14,340 nt of DNA from Candidatus Izemoplasmatales bacterium (lineage in GTDB: Bacteria; Bacillota_I; Bacilli_A; Izemoplasmatales; Hujiaoplasmataceae), in NCBI GenBank assembly GCA_028699855.1, contig JAQVTV010000013.1, positions 1-14,340 of the forward strand, read 5' to 3'. The notes beneath the pieces are model-generated. The model was not told the origin of the DNA and made no database searches. It saw only the letters and a list, made by a program, of their open reading frames with translations. The first letter of the stretch is position 1, and every line of letters begins with the position of its first letter. Both the position numbers and the translations under genes were made by a program. Below, one piece after another: positions 7,017 to 13,608 of this stretch.

Positions 7017-7705
7017 TTTTTTCCGGAATCGTCAAAACCTCATTGATCGATTATCCGGGAAAGATCGCTGCCGTCTTGTTCACGCCGGGATGCAACTACA
7101 ATTGTTTCTATTGCCACAACCGCCATCTCATCGACGATTTTCCTGACATCATTCCCACCGATGAAATCGACCATTTTTTACAGAAGCGTGTCGGATTGCT
7201 CGACGGAATCGTCATTTCCGGTGGCGAACCCACCCTTCATGAAGGTCTGATTCCTTACCTGAAGAAACTGAAGAGTCTCGGATATTTGACCAAAGTGGAT
7301 ACCAATGGCTCACGCCCGGAAGTCATTCAAGCATTAGTCGAGATACGCGTCGTCGATTATTTCGCCATCGACTATAAAGCCCCGAAAGCGCGCTATCATG
7401 AGATTGCCCGTGGCGAGTCCAACCCTGAAGATGTGTTGGCTACGATCGACATTCTATTGAAGAACCGTTGCTCATTTGAAGTACGGACGACTGTCGTGCC
7501 GCAACTCTCATTGACGGATCTGATTCTGATGTCTGAAGAAATGCCTCAAGTACCCCGCTATGTTCTGAATGCCTACAAAGCCCCTTCCTTCTTTCTTTCT
7601 TCAGATCAGAGCCTGATTGATGAACCCGCATATTCCGAAAAAACGATCTCGGAATTCGCGGAAACGCTCAAATTGTATCAACCTCATGTGGTCTTGATGT
7701 TTTAG
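7013..7705 (+). CDS. nrdG: anaerobic ribonucleotide reductase activating protein (radical SAM)
   Basis: A 230-residue radical SAM activase that uses a 4Fe-4S cluster and S-adenosylmethionine to place the glycyl radical on NrdD. The N-terminus (SGIVKTSLIDYPGKIAAVLF) is typical of the longer NrdG2 type. The cluster cysteines are Cys27, Cys31 and Cys34 in C-N-Y-N-C-F-Y-C, and the SAM-binding GGE motif is at SGGEP (69-73). The start codon overlaps the nrdD stop by four bases; the ribosome site is weak (AAGAAAG), which fits coupling to nrdD translation. It is the last gene of the operon, and its stop lies in the first bases of the terminator. The family assignment is firm. An activase for another glycyl-radical enzyme is unlikely given the neighbour. 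Confidence 0.94.
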   Translation: MIFSGIVKTSLIDYPGKIAAVLFTPGCNYNCFYCHNRHLIDDFPDIIPTDEIDHFLQKRVGLLDGIVISGGEPTLHEGLIPYLKKLKSLGYLTKVDTNGSRPEVIQALVEIRVVDYFAIDYKAPKARYHEIARGESNPEDVLATIDILLKNRCSFEVRTTVVPQLSLTDLILMSEEMPQVPRYVLNAYKAPSFFLSSDQSLIDEPAYSEKTISEFAETLKLYQPHVVLMF

Positions 7706-7735
7706 CGGTTGTATCAACCGCTTTTGCTTTTTTTT
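7704..7735 (+). terminator. Rho-independent terminator of nrdD-nrdG
   Basis: An 8-bp perfect stem, AGCGGTTG with CAACCGCT (7704-7722) and a TAT loop, is followed by TTTTGC and eight more T residues. The hairpin starts in the nrdG stop codon. Confidence 0.93.
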
Positions 7736-7786
7736 GGAACGAAACTTCCTGCTTTATGTTATGATAGAATCGACATGAATCGACAA

Positions 7787-7817
7787 AGAAAAAACCGGCA
7801 GAACGCATGTCTGCCAG
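7787..7817 (-). terminator. Rho-independent terminator of tRNA-Tyr
   Basis: On the minus strand CTGGCAGA pairs with TCTGCCGG (one G-T pair) across a 7-base loop (7817-7795), followed by six T residues (7794-7789). It lies 14 bases after the tRNA end and faces the nrdG terminator from the other side. Confidence 0.85.
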
Positions 7818-7831
7818 TCTTGTCTCTTTCA

Positions 7832-7916
7832 TGGTGGAGGGGGACGGTTTCGAACCGCCGAACCCAGGGGGAGCAGATTTACAGTCTGCCGCGTTTAGCC
7901 TCTTCGCTACCCCTCC
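7832..7916 (-). tRNA. tRNA-Tyr (anticodon GTA)
   Basis: An 85-nt class II tRNA with CCA encoded. Acceptor stem GGAGGGG/CCCCTCC, anticodon stem GCAGA/TCTGC with loop CTGTAAA, long variable arm, and T-arm GGCGG-TTCGAAA-CCGTC all fold correctly. It is a single-gene unit with its own promoter (7941-7969) and terminator, placed against the direction of its neighbours nrdG and mgsA. Confidence 0.97.
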
Positions 7917-7940
7917 GTAAGCCAAAGTATCAGCCTCTAC

Positions 7941-7969
7941 ATTATATCAAATCATATTTTAAAATGCAA
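7941..7969 (-). promoter_or_regulatory. promoter of tRNA-Tyr
   Basis: TTGCAT (7969-7964), 17 bases, TATAAT (7946-7941); the predicted start is some 18 bases before the tRNA 5' end. It is back to back with the mgsA upstream region, for which I found no convincing promoter (a TACAAT at 7998-8003 lacks a -35 partner). Confidence 0.75.
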
Positions 7970-8027
7970 TACACATTTTCTTGAGATTTCTTTACCCTAC
8001 AATGGAATGAATATAGGAGGATTACCC

Positions 8028-8390
8028 ATGCGAATCGCTCTGATTGCCCATGATAAAATGAAAGCCGAAATGATTGAATTTGCCAAAAAGTATCGCGATG
8101 TCCTAGCCCGTCATGAACTCGTTGCGACCGGAACGACAGGCATGAGAATCATCGAAGCCACAGGCTTGAATGTCTTTTGTTATCGATCGGGGCCGCTCGG
8201 AGGCGATCAAGAGATCGGGGCCAACGTCGCCAACGGCAAATTGGATTTGATTTTCTTCTTCCGTGATCCCTTGACCGCACAACCTCATGAACCCGATGTC
8301 AGTGCCTTGCTGAGGTTGTCGGACGTCTATAAGATTCCACTTGCGACCAACCGCTCCACCGCTGAATATATCATCAACGCCATCGATTAA
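8028..8390 (+). CDS. mgsA: methylglyoxal synthase
   Basis: A 120-residue cytoplasmic enzyme converting dihydroxyacetone phosphate to methylglyoxal and phosphate, a bypass that relieves sugar-phosphate build-up and recovers phosphate. The family signature is complete: [10 protein letters not shown] at the N-terminus, [12 protein letters not shown] at 54-65 with the catalytic Asp60 (Asp71 in E. coli), and [16 protein letters not shown] at 76-91 with Asp80, His87 and Asp90. It is shorter than the E. coli enzyme (152 residues), mostly at the N-terminus, as in many Gram-positives. The ATG at 8028 is chosen because AGGAGG stands 7 bases upstream; an earlier in-frame ATG at 8007 would precede that ribosome site. 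It is monocistronic with a strong terminator. Confidence 0.96.
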   Translation: MRIALIAHDKMKAEMIEFAKKYRDVLARHELVATGTTGMRIIEATGLNVFCYRSGPLGGDQEIGANVANGKLDLIFFFRDPLTAQPHEPDVSALLRLSDVYKIPLATNRSTAEYIINAID

Positions 8391-8391
8391 T

Positions 8392-8424
8392 ATAGGCAGT
8401 CCCTTGTCGGGACTGCCTATTTTT
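8392..8424 (+). terminator. Rho-independent terminator of mgsA, overlapping the convergent gene end
   Basis: A perfect 12-bp stem, ATAGGCAGTCCC with GGGACTGCCTAT (8392-8420), a TTGTC loop and five T residues. The right arm contains the stop codon of the convergent phosphohydrolase gene (8417-8419). On the minus strand the hairpin lacks a T tract, so it is at best a weak terminator or 3' stabiliser there. Confidence 0.9.
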
Positions 8425-9529
8425 GATATACGATCAGAGGCACAAGCATCTCTTCTGTGCGAACACCCGCATGCTGACCTTTCATGACGAACGAGCCATC
8501 AACGAGGTGAAAATATTTATTGCCCACCGCGATCGCAAGATAATCGCCGATAAACTCTTGAAGTTTCGGATGATAGGGTCGGGGACCGAAAAGTTCAAGT
8601 TCCATGACCTCATCCCGTGAATAAAGAAGATAGTCATCTTTGAAATAGGAGTGAAACAAGGTCACAAATCGTTCCTTGTGCTCAGGCTTAATCGCAAATG
8701 CCGTGGCTCGGGATTCGATCGATGGCATCCGGGAAAACGTCTCAAGGATGTCCGGATAGGCGTAGAGCGGCAGTTTTTCCACGCTGACTTGACCATGGTC
8801 GGCAATCGTGATGATCACCGTATTTTCGGGGACGCGCATCGTCAGATCATGATAGGCCGCATCAATTTGAGCCAAGTCCTCGGCAATCTTTGGATCGGAT
8901 GGCGAGAATTCATGCATATCGTAATCGAGTTTATCCCAGTAACCATACACAAAGTTCTCTTCATGATTGGCCAAGGTTGCCAAAATCGTATCCACCTGTG
9001 CCTGAAACGTCGTGTGTTCTTTCTGTCGGAATGCGGGATAGACTTCTGTCAACTTCAATGACGGTTGCGTTTTGCGAATCTTCTCGTAGATGGTCTCATA
9101 GGGCAAATGCCGTTGTGCCACATCATAATCAAACACATGATCCTGATCGTAGTAATCGCGGTTTGTGAATAAAATCACATGTTTCGCTTCTTCAGAGAAA
9201 TACTGCGTCCATCCCAGCCATGCGGTCTGTGATGGTGGAAGACCCGTCAAAACGGAAGTCGTCGCGCTTACCGTCGTCGACGGAAAAACACTGGAAATAG
9301 TCTGAATGTGGTCGTTTCGCAGATGTATGGTTTCATGAGGATACTGATCCAAAATCGCTTCTCCCATCCCATCGATCAAGAGAAGAACAACGTGCTTAGT
9401 CTTCTCATTGAGCCTTTGGTCAAGCTCGGGAATGGTCGGGTGAGGCGCATGACAATGATAGTGTTTCAAAATCGAGTTTGAGACATTCATGATCGTTCTT
9501 TGATAATCGGGAAAAAAGAGTCTGTTCAT
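8417..9529 (-). CDS. alkaline-phosphatase-superfamily phosphohydrolase (type I phosphodiesterase/nucleotide pyrophosphatase-like)
   Basis: A 370-residue protein with the whole metal-binding set of the family. Asp53 is in LLLIDGMG, the nucleophile Thr85 or Thr86 in FPSTTVSATTSVLTG, Asp202 and His206 in KLDYDMHEFSP, Asp244-His245 in IADHGQ, and His353 in KGQHAG. It should use two metal ions, probably zinc, to hydrolyse a phosphomonoester or phosphodiester; the substrate is unknown. No signal peptide or membrane helix is seen, so it appears cytoplasmic. The start is the ATG at 9529: AAGGAG lies 6 bases upstream and is itself encoded by the first codons of the longer frame (9544). It begins 16 bases after the MATE stop with no promoter between, so the two form an operon. 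Confidence 0.87.
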   Translation of the reverse strand: MNRLFFPDYQRTIMNVSNSILKHYHCHAPHPTIPELDQRLNEKTKHVVLLLIDGMGEAILDQYPHETIHLRNDHIQTISSVFPSTTVSATTSVLTGLPPSQTAWLGWTQYFSEEAKHVILFTNRDYYDQDHVFDYDVAQRHLPYETIYEKIRKTQPSLKLTEVYPAFRQKEHTTFQAQVDTILATLANHEENFVYGYWDKLDYDMHEFSPSDPKIAEDLAQIDAAYHDLTMRVPENTVIITIADHGQVSVEKLPLYAYPDILETFSRMPSIESRATAFAIKPEHKERFVTLFHSYFKDDYLLYSRDEVMELELFGPRPYHPKLQEFIGDYLAIAVGNKYFHLVDGSFVMKGQHAGVRTEEMLVPLIVYQK

Positions 9530-9545
9530 CTGTTTCTCCTTCATG

Positions 9546-10940
9546 TTATGTCAATCCTGTATTTTCGATTTTTGGCATGAAGCGCAACCGTTTGTAAAAG
9601 AATATACCCACGAAGATAATCAAAACATTGCTCGCCAGAATGGCGTACCATATCCCTGCGGGACCCAAATCGGTCAAATTCATCGACAAAATGACCAACG
9701 GGAGTCGAAACACCCATAGTCGAATGACCGCGAGCGCGAACGCGTATTTTGTATCCCCGCTGCCTTGAAAGGTCGAAAGAAACGTTTGAAACACCGCCAT
9801 CAGCGGTAATCCGATATGGAGATACAATGTGTATTCCGCGGCAAGAATGATCGTTTCCGGATTGTGATTGAACAATCCAACCAGAAAGAATCGGAATGGG
9901 ATAATGAACAACACACCAATGGTCATCATCGCGATGGCAAGAAACATACCGCTCCTGAAGGACTTCCTCACGCGAACGATATTCCCCGCCCCCACATTTT
10001 GAGCGATGTAGATCGCCATGATGGTGCTCACCGAAGACACCGGAAACATGATCAATGAGTTGATCCGATTACCGATATAGAACGCTGCCGACGTGGAATT
10101 GCCAAATGAATAGATCAACGAGTTCAAGATCACAAACCCCAGCGCTTGTATCGCTTGGCCCATTGATGCCGGAATCGCTATTTTCGTGATGTGTCGCATG
10201 ATAGGGAGGTCGACTTGATCCTTTTTGAATTGAAGCAAGATGCCGTCCGCCGCCCGAAAGAACAAAACGATAATAAAGGGGAACATGATCAGATGTGATA
10301 TAAGCGTACTAATCGCGGCGCCTCGAATCCCCATCTGATAGCCAAGGATCAATATCGGCGTCAAGACGATGTTGATCAGTATGCTATAGGAATTGATCAA
10401 GACGGGTTTCAAAGTGTCTCCAGTGGCTTGTCTCACGGCTTGGAAAGCAAATGACAGAAAGAGCACGGGCATCTCGAAACTGCGGATCCGCAAATACGTC
10501 GTCGCGTATTCGAGTTCGTGCCCCGAAGCATTCATCCATCTCAAGATAGAGGGCGTCATCACATATAGGAACACGTTAAAGAACAACCCGAATAACAACG
10601 AGAGCACCACCGTATTCATGGCATATTTTCTGGCGTTGGCCGGATCGTGTCTGCCGATGTACTGGCCGATCAAAGAGCTTCCGGCCACGCTCAGTCCCAT
10701 GCCCAGAGAAAGAAAAATAAAATAGACCGGCCATGTCAAAGCGATGGCGCTCTGCATCGACGTGGAAACGGATACACCATCCACATCAGGGATCTGTCCA
10801 AGGAAAATACCATCCACCAAGTCGTGCAGCGTCTTGAGCACATTGACTAAAAAAACCGGAATCGCAAGTTTCAACAACCCTTTCCAAATCGGCTGTCCAT
10901 ATAAGATTAATTGTGTCTTCTTCTCGATTTTTTGGGTCAA
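9546..10940 (-). CDS. MATE family efflux transporter
   Basis: About 464 residues with some twelve hydrophobic helices in two related halves, the hallmark of multidrug and toxic compound extrusion carriers (NorM/DinF-like), which use sodium or proton gradients. Family stretches include GLLKLAIPVFL at the start, SLIGQYIGRHDPANARKYA after helix 2, RQATGDTLKPVLINS, and the second-half equivalents QNVGAGNIVRVRKSF and FQGSGDTKYAF. The substrate is unknown. The longest frame begins with GTG at 10973, but that codon lies in the hairpin at 10957-10990. I prefer the TTG at 10940, with an AGAGG ribosome site about 10 bases upstream and a normal MATE N-terminus. It heads a two-gene operon with the phosphohydrolase. 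No clear promoter was seen, so read-through from the tRNA promoter is possible. Confidence 0.88.
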   Translation of the reverse strand: MTQKIEKKTQLILYGQPIWKGLLKLAIPVFLVNVLKTLHDLVDGIFLGQIPDVDGVSVSTSMQSAIALTWPVYFIFLSLGMGLSVAGSSLIGQYIGRHDPANARKYAMNTVVLSLLFGLFFNVFLYVMTPSILRWMNASGHELEYATTYLRIRSFEMPVLFLSFAFQAVRQATGDTLKPVLINSYSILINIVLTPILILGYQMGIRGAAISTLISHLIMFPFIIVLFFRAADGILLQFKKDQVDLPIMRHITKIAIPASMGQAIQALGFVILNSLIYSFGNSTSAAFYIGNRINSLIMFPVSSVSTIMAIYIAQNVGAGNIVRVRKSFRSGMFLAIAMMTIGVLFIIPFRFFLVGLFNHNPETIILAAEYTLYLHIGLPLMAVFQTFLSTFQGSGDTKYAFALAVIRLWVFRLPLVILSMNLTDLGPAGIWYAILASNVLIIFVGIFFYKRLRFMPKIENTGLT

Positions 10941-10956
10941 CTTCCAGCATCCTCTC

Positions 10957-10990
10957 AAAAGATAAAAGCGCACTCAACGTGCGCTTTATC
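10957..10990 (-). terminator. hairpin/terminator after the tRNA pair
   Basis: A 9-bp stem AAAGCGCAC/GTGCGCTTT with a 5-base loop, extended by GAT/ATC past one bulged base (10961-10990). On the minus strand it is followed by TTTT. It lies between tRNA-Thr and the MATE gene and probably ends, or partly ends, tRNA transcription. Confidence 0.65.
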
Positions 10991-11019
10991 TGTCAAAAAA
11001 CAGAAACGTAATCGTCAAA

Positions 11020-11096
<77 letters not shown>

Positions 11097-11097
11097 A

Positions 11098-11173
11098 TGG
11101 TGGAGGTTGACGGGATCGAACCGCCGACCCTCTGCTTGTAAGGCAGATGCTCTCCCAGCTGAGCTAAACCTCC
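11098..11173 (-). tRNA. tRNA-Val (anticodon TAC)
   Basis: A 76-nt cloverleaf with CCA encoded: acceptor GGAGGTT/AACCTCC, D-stem GCTC/GAGC, anticodon stem TCTGC/GCAGA with loop CTTACAA, T-arm GGCGG-TTCGATC-CCGTC. It is the first of the two-tRNA unit. Confidence 0.97.
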
Positions 11174-11200
11174 GCGATGTTTAGGTCGCAAATCACTTCT

Positions 11201-11218
11201 ATCCCGCGTGCCGGGGAT
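11201..11218 (-). other. hairpin in the tRNA leader
   Basis: ATCCCG and CGGGGAT arms (one bulge) around a short loop lie between the tRNA promoter and tRNA-Val. There is no T tract, so it is not a terminator. It could be a processing or stability element, or chance. Confidence 0.35.
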
Positions 11219-11242
11219 GACGATTTTGACGCTCGCATAACA

Positions 11243-11271
11243 ATTTTACTATTCATCAATTTGAAAGTCAA
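11243..11271 (-). promoter_or_regulatory. promoter of the tRNA-Val/tRNA-Thr unit
   Basis: TTGACT (11271-11266), 17 bases, TAAAAT (11248-11243); both hexamers differ from consensus at one position. The leader to tRNA-Val would be about 62 bases. Confidence 0.75.
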
Positions 11272-11289
11272 GGAAAAGATATCAAATGT

Positions 11290-11303
11290 TCGGGCGTGCC
11301 CGA
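11290..11303. other. short GC-rich hairpin between the cit terminator and the tRNA promoter
   Basis: TCGGGC-GT-GCCCGA is a perfect 6-bp inverted repeat with a 2-base centre. It has no T tract. It sits between the citXG terminator and the tRNA promoter and may be a second 3' structure of the cit mRNA or a protein-binding site. Confidence 0.35.
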
Positions 11304-11321
11304 GACAAACAAATCTCCCAT

Positions 11322-11345
11322 GAAAAACCCACGGATTCAGCCGTG
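11322..11345 (-). terminator. probable terminator of the citrate lyase operon
   Basis: On the minus strand CACGG pairs with CCGTG across a 6-base loop (11345-11330), then GG and five T residues. The citXG stop codon lies in the loop. The stem is short, so strength is uncertain. Confidence 0.6.
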
Positions 11346-12608
11346 ATTCTCCTCAGGAAAAAACTGCATCTTGAATCGCTTCAAAAAGCAACACACGACG
11401 AGCAAATCCGCGCTTCCACCAAAACTCAATCGATGCGCAATGCTATACTCGGTCAACTCGCGCACCACCTTCGGCGTGACCTTATCCACGCGGGCAAATA
11501 CAGCCTGATGCTCGAGATACGCTTCCATGCTCCCACTGCGTTTCAATAAGGTCGTATCATGGCTGTGAGCAATCAAATATATCAAAGTACGGATACGTGA
11601 CTTCCACGAAAAGTCCTTCAGAAAAAGCAACGCCGACCTTGCGGTCTTATACCCCGATTCCGCCTCGCCCCGGGCACCTGATATCTGGTGCTTGTGGTAG
11701 GCGATCGCCCCATATGTGTCCCGAACGGTTTCCAACTCCCTGCTCAGCAAACCCACAAGGTATTGAACCATCGGACAGATGTCTTGGTACCCTCTGCCGT
11801 TGGCCAGCACATACCCGGAAGCCGTTAAAATCAAACCGAGATTGAAGATCAGCCCCTTATACGCATTGACCCCGTTCGTCGCCTCATACATCGCTTTTTC
11901 GGTCTTCAATCCGATCGATCGCGATTCAGAAAACAACCCTTCCGTCGATTTCGCAGAGAACCCCGCCATGAACATTTCGATCATTCCCGGAAGAATCGCT
12001 GCTTTCGCCGAACGCATCAAAGCATAATCCATATCTTGATGCGTTCCCGATGATGTTGGGGTCACCAATCCGAATTTCGGATCAAGATCCAACTCATCCA
12101 GAATCGCTTGCTCAATGAGAGTATGCATGGTGGATAAGACATGGGGATGCGCTTTTTGCACGATAGCCGCCTTCACGGCTTCAAGCGAATGCTTGCCCGA
12201 GCGGATGCAATCAAACGCGTTCTGAGCGCATAATAGGCAACTTCTTCCGGTGGTGCGGTGCAAAACCCGTCCGTCCTGATAGACGTCAATATCGATCAAC
12301 CTTCCGAGTGCGGAGGTCTCTTCAATTGTCTTGGCGACTTTTTTGGCCGTCTCGCTTGATGTGTTCTCGGGGGTAATCAAAAAATACGGGCCGTCGCACC
12401 CATCCAAAAAAGTCGCGCGTCCGGGAACGCGACGCAAAAACAAAGGTGTGAAATAGCGAACCAAATAATAGGCGATGTTCGTTTGCTTGTTCGTTCCCGG
12501 CGTATTCGCCTTGACGAGAACCACAACTCCCGTGTGCGAAGCAGCGCGTGTAATGTCTCTTGAGCGTGCTTCTCTGGCTTTTAGAATGCAATCACCTGCC
12601 AAAGACAT
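11337..12608 (-). CDS. citXG: CitX-CitG fusion: citrate lyase prosthetic-group transferase and precursor synthase
   Basis: A 423-residue two-domain protein. Residues 1 to about 150 match CitX, which attaches the phosphoribosyl-dephospho-CoA group to the acyl carrier subunit CitD. Visible are REARSRDITRAA, NTPG, GRLIDIDVYQDGR at 102-114 and CLLCAQNAF at 124-132 with RSGKHSLE. Residues from about 155 match CitG, which makes that group's triphosphate precursor from ATP and dephospho-CoA: SSGTHQDMDYA (186-196), GARGEAESGY (311-320), DTTLLKRSG (351-359), GGSADLL (397-403). Two CitG signatures are altered: GVNTHKG reads GVNAYKG (246-252), and SPGG reads SFGG. Such fusions are known in Gram-positives. 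It overlaps citC by 17 bases and has GAGG 8 bases before its ATG. Confidence 0.92.
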   Translation of the reverse strand: MSLAGDCILKAREARSRDITRAASHTGVVVLVKANTPGTNKQTNIAYYLVRYFTPLFLRRVPGRATFLDGCDGPYFLITPENTSSETAKKVAKTIEETSALGRLIDIDVYQDGRVLHRTTGRSCLLCAQNAFDCIRSGKHSLEAVKAAIVQKAHPHVLSTMHTLIEQAILDELDLDPKFGLVTPTSSGTHQDMDYALMRSAKAAILPGMIEMFMAGFSAKSTEGLFSESRSIGLKTEKAMYEATNGVNAYKGLIFNLGLILTASGYVLANGRGYQDICPMVQYLVGLLSRELETVRDTYGAIAYHKHQISGARGEAESGYKTARSALLFLKDFSWKSRIRTLIYLIAHSHDTTLLKRSGSMEAYLEHQAVFARVDKVTPKVVRELTEYSIAHRLSFGGSADLLVVCCFLKRFKMQFFPEENHG

Positions 12609-13608
12609 GACTTCGCCTCACAATCTCGACAAACGCTTCTTGAATCACATCCGGAATCAAGGCTTTCGCTTCTGTCATATGGCCCTCATGAAGCAGTGCA
12701 CGCACTCGTGATGCGCTGATCACTTGATCTTCATAAGTATATCGCTCGCGTTGAACCATTTGATCTTTCATCGTGTCGATGAGAATCTGGTTGTAAGCAA
12801 CCATCACCGCTTCCGTTTCCGTGCCGATATAGCGTTTGGAAATATGGAGCCCGGGAAGAAAATAATCCCGAAAAATGATGGCATCGAGCTTCGCGTGTTC
12901 ACGTTCGGCTTCATCCAGGTTTTTCAGAAAGTAGCTCGGGAATGTCAACTGCGATACAATGTAGTTCGTCGAAGGCAACACCACGATATTGGGATAATCC
13001 TGAAGCGCTTTTTCCACCAAGAAAAACCGCTCTGCAAACGTGAAGGCCGACTGGTCCTCTTCCACCACGAGAACGATGAAATACGCGTGGTGTTTCGCAG
13101 AATCCACAATCAATTGATAATGACCTTTCGTCATGGGATTGCAATTGACGACAATGGCTCCGAGATCGTGTTCGTTCAGATTGATGGAAAAATGATTTTC
13201 AATCGAGCGACGCAACAAACCGATTTTCTCGTCTATATGGGATTCTCCACTCTCAAGAATCGCCACTTGATCCGTCTTCGCAAGCAAGCGGAAACTCATG
13301 CTTGAAAAAATCGGCGCATAGGCTGTTTTCGTGTACACCTGATAATAATAGATATCCTCTGCCCTCATGGACATCAGCATCTCCGTCAACAAAATCCCAG
13401 CGATATTCTCACCACGATAATCTTCGTGCACTGCCAGTGCTTTGATGATGTGACCGGTTCGAGAGATTGTCGCGATGACTTCATCCGCTTCCTCGATGAA
13501 AAGCGTCTCCGTGATATCGCGATCATACTTGAGATCGAATCGCATCAGAAACTCGGTTATCTTATCGATTTCATGCTTTAGGAGTGCTTGCTTGATCACC
13601 ACAGCCAT
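12592..13608 (-). CDS. citC: [citrate (pro-3S)-lyase] ligase
   Basis: A 338-residue enzyme that acetylates the thiol of the CitD prosthetic group with acetate and ATP, switching citrate lyase on. The N-terminal part (to about residue 115) is a GNAT-like domain with IKALAVHEDYRGENIAGILL near 55-74. The rest is a nucleotidyltransferase fold with N-P-M-T-K-G-H at 157-163 (the HxGH-type ATP site) and ISASRVRALL from 297. The ATG at 13608 overlaps the citF stop as TGATG, arguing for coupled translation; the GAGGTG ribosome site is very near, so the GTG at 13602 is an alternative, and the frame also reaches a TTG at 13620. It lies between citF and citXG, whereas citC often precedes citD. Confidence 0.94.
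   Translation of the reverse strand: MAVVIKQALLKHEIDKITEFLMRFDLKYDRDITETLFIEEADEVIATISRTGHIIKALAVHEDYRGENIAGILLTEMLMSMRAEDIYYYQVYTKTAYAPIFSSMSFRLLAKTDQVAILESGESHIDEKIGLLRRSIENHFSINLNEHDLGAIVVNCNPMTKGHYQLIVDSAKHHAYFIVLVVEEDQSAFTFAERFFLVEKALQDYPNIVVLPSTNYIVSQLTFPSYFLKNLDEAEREHAKLDAIIFRDYFLPGLHISKRYIGTETEAVMVAYNQILIDTMKDQMVQRERYTYEDQVISASRVRALLHEGHMTEAKALIPDVIQEAFVEIVRRSHVFGR

Noticed and set aside
12724..13305. Rightward 193-codon open frame
   Set aside because: It lies wholly inside citC on the other strand and lacks a ribosome site and a plausible fold.
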